Positions 60,831-64,000 of a stretch of DNA of 64,000 nucleotides are shown here, one piece after another; position 1 is the stretch's first letter, and each line of letters begins with the position of its first letter. Source of the DNA: Caulobacter sp. (lineage in GTDB: Bacteria > Pseudomonadota > Alphaproteobacteria > Caulobacterales > Caulobacteraceae); NCBI GenBank assembly GCA_029866155.1, contig JARWZW010000047.1:1-64000 (forward strand). Direction: 5' to 3'. The position numbers and the translations under genes were made by a program. Below the pieces are notes generated by a model. The model did no database searches. It was given only the letters and a program-made list of their open reading frames with translations, and had not been told where the DNA came from.

Positions 60831-61406
60831 TCACCCGGTTTCGGATCCCTCGCCCAGCAGTCCGCCCGGAATGGCCCTGGGATCGAAGCCGCCGGTCTGG
60901 CGATCAAGCCAGGGCAGGATCGCCAGGGCCAGGATGGCGACGAACCCGAGCCGGGAGGCCAGGGCCAGACCGATATCGAGCTGACCGGCCGCCAGGGCGA
61001 ACAGCCCCATCAGCAGGGCGCCGATACCCAGCAGCCCGGCCGCTCCGATCACCGTGCCCTGGGTGGCCAGGGCGGGAACCGTGAACCGGGCGGACGGGTT
61101 TGCATCCGCCAGGGCTCTGCCCAGATGTCTGATGAAGGGGCCATAGCTGGCCGAGGCGCGCGCACGCCCGAGGCTGATGGCCGGGCCGGAAAAAATGCCC
61201 ATCTGTCCGCGGGCCATCCCGAGGATGGCGCCGGGTCCCAGTCGTCCCCGGGCCGGGGTCAGATGCAGGCGGCGAATCTGGTCCAGGGGTATCCGCCGCT
61301 CCCTGCGTCCCCTGGTCTCGATCAGCAGGCCGCCCTCCAGTCGCCAGGTCGTCGGGGCCTGCAGTGCGCCGGACGACGCTGAATGGAGGGGCCCGGTCCC
61401 TGTCAG
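60831..61406 (-). CDS. Membrane protein of unknown function, apparent CTG start
   Basis: Not recognised. The first 60 residues include TTWRLEGGLLIETRGRRERR and IPLDQIRRLHLTPARGRLGP, which look like the strands of a PH-like domain; two hydrophobic segments follow near the C-terminus (GTVIGAAGLLGIGALLMGLF, GLALASRLGFVAILALAILP). The first ATG in frame (61217) would delete that domain. Between it and the upstream in-frame stop at 61470-61472 there is no ATG, GTG or TTG. A CTG at 61406 overlaps the folB stop as CTGA and gives 191 residues. Third gene of the folM-folB operon. Confidence 0.68.
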   Translation of the reverse strand: MTGTGPLHSASSGALQAPTTWRLEGGLLIETRGRRERRIPLDQIRRLHLTPARGRLGPGAILGMARGQMGIFSGPAISLGRARASASYGPFIRHLGRALADANPSARFTVPALATQGTVIGAAGLLGIGALLMGLFALAAGQLDIGLALASRLGFVAILALAILPWLDRQTGGFDPRAIPGGLLGEGSETG

Positions 61407-61831
61407 CCGCGCACCGCCGTGATCTCGACCCCGGCGCCGGCGGCGTGGGGGGCCAGGGCCTGGGGTTTTTCAACCCGCACCCTCGCCCGGGTGACGCGCG
61501 GCTCGCGAAGGCAGCGGTCGGCCAGGCGCTCGGCAAAGACCTCGACCAGATCGATATGGCCCGACCGGGCGATGGCCTGGGCGGCCTCGACCACGGATTC
61601 ATAGTTGACCGTATCGCTGAGCCGCTCGACTCCGGCCCAGGCGACATCCAGTTCGACATCGATGATCAGGGGCTGGGTGCGGCCCCGTTCATGGGCATAG
61701 ACCCCGACCTGGGCGTCAACCGTCAGACCGTGGACGAAGATCCTGCTGACCACGATCTTGCGATCCAGGGCTGGCGGGGTCGCGTCGGGAACAATGGCGT
61801 GGGCGGCGGACACGGGGCCCTCCTGGCTCAA
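61403..61831 (-). CDS. folB: Dihydroneopterin aldolase
   Basis: Cleaves dihydroneopterin in folate synthesis. KIVVSRIFVHGLTVDAQVGV starts the fold, with the substrate-binding YESVVEAAQAI (from TVNYESVV) and the catalytic stretch LVEVFAERLADRCL. RVTRARVRVEKPQAL is the last strand pair. 142 residues, including a 25-residue N-terminal extension. Its start overlaps the folM-like stop by four bases. Confidence 0.92.
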   Translation of the reverse strand: MSQEGPVSAAHAIVPDATPPALDRKIVVSRIFVHGLTVDAQVGVYAHERGRTQPLIIDVELDVAWAGVERLSDTVNYESVVEAAQAIARSGHIDLVEVFAERLADRCLREPRVTRARVRVEKPQALAPHAAGAGVEITAVRG

Positions 61832-62571
61832 GGCTGGACGATGTCGGGTGTGCGCCAGCCCAGATGCTGGCCTGAATCCACGGCGATCATCTGGCCGGTC
61901 ACCGAGGAGGCGTCAATCAGATACCGCAGGGCCTGGCCCATCTCCGCCGGATCGACAGACTGGCCAAGCAGTGTGCCGGCCGCTTCCGCGTCGAATTCAC
62001 CCGTGACCTGATGGATCGAGGGGAGGGTCGGTCCCGGGCCGATGGCGTTGACCCTGATGCGGGGAGCCAGGGCCTGGGCCATGGTCTGGGTGGCGTGCCA
62101 GAGGGCGGCCTTGGACAGGCTGTAGCTGAAGAACTGCGGGTTGGGCCGCCAGACCCTCTGGTCCAGCATATGGACGATCAGGCCCCTGCGGTCGTCGGGC
62201 AGGGCCCGGGCGAAGGCCTGTGAGAGCAGCACGGGCGCGGTGAGGTTGACCGCAAGATGCGCGTTCATCAGGTCCGCTGTGGTGGTCTCGAGGCTGTCGC
62301 TGCTGAACAACGAGGCGCTGTTGACCAGCAGGGTCACCGGTCCCAGGGCTCCGGCCCCGGCGACCAGGCCCGGACTGCAGGCAGGATCGGACAGGTCGCC
62401 GGCCAGGACCAGGGCCTGCCGGCCCAGGGCCCGGACCTCGTCCGCTGTCGCACCGGCGTCGCCGCGACGATCATGCAGGGCGATATCGAAACCGGCCTCG
62501 GCTGCGGCAAGGGCCAGCACCCGGCCCAGCCTGCGGGCGGCTCCGGTCACCAGTGCGACGCCCCTACTCAT
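61828..62571 (-). CDS. Short-chain dehydrogenase, FolM/pteridine-reductase-like
   Basis: Likely reduces dihydromonapterin or dihydrofolate with NADPH. The cofactor site is LVTGAARRLGRVLALAAAEA; VNSASLFSSD replaces the common NNAG and is typical of FolM-like proteins; the catalytic tyrosine and lysine are in FFSYSLSKAALWHAT. 247 residues. The overlap with folB strongly supports a folate/pterin role over a general reductase. It is the first gene of a three-gene coupled operon. Confidence 0.87.
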   Translation of the reverse strand: MSRGVALVTGAARRLGRVLALAAAEAGFDIALHDRRGDAGATADEVRALGRQALVLAGDLSDPACSPGLVAGAGALGPVTLLVNSASLFSSDSLETTTADLMNAHLAVNLTAPVLLSQAFARALPDDRRGLIVHMLDQRVWRPNPQFFSYSLSKAALWHATQTMAQALAPRIRVNAIGPGPTLPSIHQVTGEFDAEAAGTLLGQSVDPAEMGQALRYLIDASSVTGQMIAVDSGQHLGWRTPDIVQP

Positions 62572-62621
62572 GTCCTGTCACCCAATGAGTCTGCCTCGGC
62601 CAGATCTGGCCGTTGGCCGGT

Positions 62622-62702
62622 TCAGTCGATCCGCCCGAACTCGATCAGGTTTAGAGCGACTAAGACAACGACAAACAGGGAAATAACGCCGATGGCCAGC
62701 AT
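62622..62702 (-). CDS. Very small membrane peptide, 26 residues
   Basis: The ATG at 62702 follows TGGAG at eight bases. The product begins MLAIGVISLFVVVLVALNLI and ends EFGRID: one long hydrophobic helix and a short acidic/basic tail. Codons include TTA and CTA, unusual here, but the hydrophobic pattern, clean start and stop, and good ribosome site make a real gene likely. It starts upstream of the folM-like gene by 50 bases on the same strand and could be its first cistron. Not detectable by usual length limits. Confidence 0.65.
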   Translation of the reverse strand: MLAIGVISLFVVVLVALNLIEFGRID

Positions 62703-62830
62703 GGGAAGGGCTCCAGGAAATCCTGACGCCTGTTAGCCCCGATCGCCCTCCAAGGGCAAGGCGTCAAGCCGGACGCCGGCGGATGCAAATGGAGTTTGCG
62801 CCGCCGGGCGACCTGCATCACCCTTGGCCG

Positions 62831-63301
62831 ATGACCTGGCGACGCATCGTTGAACCCTTCCTGCGCCCCCTGATGTTTGCGGGCTTTCGACTGACCCGGG
62901 GTCTGACCCTGGGCGTGCGGGGCATTGTCACCAACAACCGGGGCGAGGTGCTGCTTGTCGAGCACACCTATCTGCCCGGCTGGCACCTTCCCGGCGGCGG
63001 CGTGGAGCGGGGCGAGCCGGCGCATCTGGCCCTTGAGCGGGAGCTTGAAGAGGAGGCGGGGGTGAGGCTGACGGGCCCGGCCCGGCTCTTGTCGATCCAT
63101 TCCAACCACGCCCGGTTCCGGGGCGACCATGTGCTGGTCTTTCATTGCCAGGCCTGGGAACCCTGCCAGGCCACCTCGGTCGGGGAGATCGCCGCCGTGG
63201 GCTGGTTTGCGCCGGACGCCCTCCCGGCTGATACGGCGGGTGGTCATCGCCGCAGGATCGAGGAAATGCTGGGCGGTCTGCCGGTTGACCATGACTGGTG
63301 A
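62831..63301 (+). CDS. NUDIX hydrolase
   Basis: Hydrolyses a nucleoside diphosphate linked to another group. The Nudix box is GGGVERGEPAHLALERELEEEAGV, read here as GGGVERGE and RELEEEAGV, with both catalytic glutamates. LGVRGIVTNNRGEVLLVEHT is the preceding strand pair and LPGWHLPGGG the substrate loop. The ATG at 62831 (MTWRRIVEPF) gives 156 residues; an ATG at 62783 adds 16. Divergent from the small-peptide gene. Confidence 0.92.
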   Translation: MTWRRIVEPFLRPLMFAGFRLTRGLTLGVRGIVTNNRGEVLLVEHTYLPGWHLPGGGVERGEPAHLALERELEEEAGVRLTGPARLLSIHSNHARFRGDHVLVFHCQAWEPCQATSVGEIAAVGWFAPDALPADTAGGHRRRIEEMLGGLPVDHDW

Positions 63302-63384
63302 AGGATGGCTTTCCCCGGCCGGCCAGTCAGGCTTAACTCGCGGCGACGCCCGGCAGAGGCGGACCCAAGGGAGCTATAGTCGCA

Positions 63385-64000
63385 ATGGCCTGGATCGATG
63401 TCGCCGCCTTCGAGAAAATCGCCCAGGGGATTGATCGTCCCGAAGATGTCGTGGTGGGGCCGGATGGCCGGGTCTTCGCCTCGGACCACCAGTGCGCTGT
63501 CGCGGAAATCCATCCGGACGGCTCGTTCAGCCGCATGGGGCCGGCGGGCGGAGCTCCCAACGGCATCAACATGGACGGACAGGGCCGGATCCTGATCGCC
63601 AATTTCGGCATCTATGATCGCCAGGAGGGACCGCTGCAGCGGTTCGATCCGGCGAGCGGCCTGCATGAAAACCTGCTGACCGAGGTCGAGGGGCGCCGGC
63701 TGACCAGCGCCAACTATCCGGTCATCGATTCGGCCGGCAACATCTGGTGCGCCAACTCCACCCATGCCGAGACCTGGCCTCAGGCCCTGGACGGCCGGAC
63801 CGACGGCTTCATCTTCGTCCTGCGACCCGACGGGTCGGCCTCGGTCGTGGCCGAAGGCCTGAAGTTTCCCAATGGCATGGCGCTGAGCGCCGACGAGGGG
63901 ACCCTCTATTGCGCCCAGACCAGCGGCGCGGACGTCATGGCCTTTCCGGTCCTGCCCGGCGGCTGGCTGGGGCCGGGGCGTCGTTACGGCCCGCAGCTTG
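63385..64000 (+). CDS. SMP-30/gluconolactonase family protein (cut by window edge)
   Basis: A six-bladed propeller lactonase; the start is here and the C-terminus lies beyond base 64000. AAGGGAG precedes the ATG at 63385. The metal-site residues of the family appear in QGIDRPEDVVVGPDG (Glu) and GLKFPNGMALSADEGTLYCA (Asn). GGAPNGINMDGQGRILIANFG gives the second conserved asparagine. About 205 residues are visible. A sugar or quorum-signal lactone could be the substrate. Confidence 0.88.
   Translation, partial: MAWIDVAAFEKIAQGIDRPEDVVVGPDGRVFASDHQCAVAEIHPDGSFSRMGPAGGAPNGINMDGQGRILIANFGIYDRQEGPLQRFDPASGLHENLLTEVEGRRLTSANYPVIDSAGNIWCANSTHAETWPQALDGRTDGFIFVLRPDGSASVVAEGLKFPNGMALSADEGTLYCAQTSGADVMAFPVLPGGWLGPGRRYGPQL

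Overview
The window is about two-thirds G+C and densely coding. It comes from an alphaproteobacterium, most likely a member of the Caulobacteraceae (Caulobacter, Phenylobacterium or Brevundimonas type). The strongest pointer is a close match to ChpT, the histidine phosphotransferase of the CckA-ChpT-CtrA cell-cycle relay, with the active histidine at residue 33. A large TonB-dependent receptor paired with an MFS carrier and a ligase-associated exonuclease fit the same family. No rRNA, tRNA, CRISPR array, insertion sequence or prophage was recognised. This is ordinary chromosome rather than an island.

Layout, left to right. 1-8 kb: a truncated outer-membrane barrel with a 19-proline linker, glutamine-dependent NAD synthetase, a fused peptide-type ABC ATPase, and a secreted S9 peptidase. 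8-11 kb: an overlapping minus-strand run of chpT, a CheY-like receiver, CheR and a sulfotransferase. 11-24 kb: CysQ-type phosphatase, a secreted tail-collar/RTX protein, TerC, an acyltransferase, a CHAP enzyme, CorA, a pentapeptide-repeat protein, a dienoyl-CoA isomerase, a hydrolase, and zur with a thioesterase. 23-26 kb: a polyamine pair, ornithine-type decarboxylase plus a deoxyhypusine-synthase-like enzyme. 26-30 kb: phnCDE followed by a lone pstS.

30-41 kb holds the lower TCA cycle on the minus strand: sucC, a secreted unknown, sucD, sucA, sucB, a membrane unknown and lpd. 41-45 kb is a TetR/TonB-receptor/MFS uptake locus. 45-50 kb has a DUF2306 membrane protein divergent from a membrane LytTR regulator, an acetyltransferase, a 36-residue membrane peptide with a structured 3' region, two PaaI thioesterases coupled to a DUF2256 protein, and a metallo-beta-lactamase-fold exonuclease. 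50-53 kb is a glycosyltransferase/metallophosphoesterase pair that resembles the plcP-agt lipid-remodelling operon, divergent from a TetR gene. 53-57 kb is a two-component system and ilvE. 57-59 kb is a soluble chemoreceptor with CheW. 60-63 kb is a folate operon (folM-like, folB, membrane unknown), a 26-residue membrane peptide and a NUDIX hydrolase. An SMP-30 lactonase gene runs off the right end.

Three themes link the genes. Phosphate economy may join phnCDE-pstS with the lipid-remodelling pair. Overlapping NTGA and TGATG junctions show heavy translational coupling, and two of them seem to need a CTG start. Gene ends are often marked by long perfect G+C-rich stems without a U-tract. The most novel-looking items are the two very small membrane proteins, the two apparent CTG starts, the collar/RTX fusion protein, and the in-frame membrane leader ahead of lpd.
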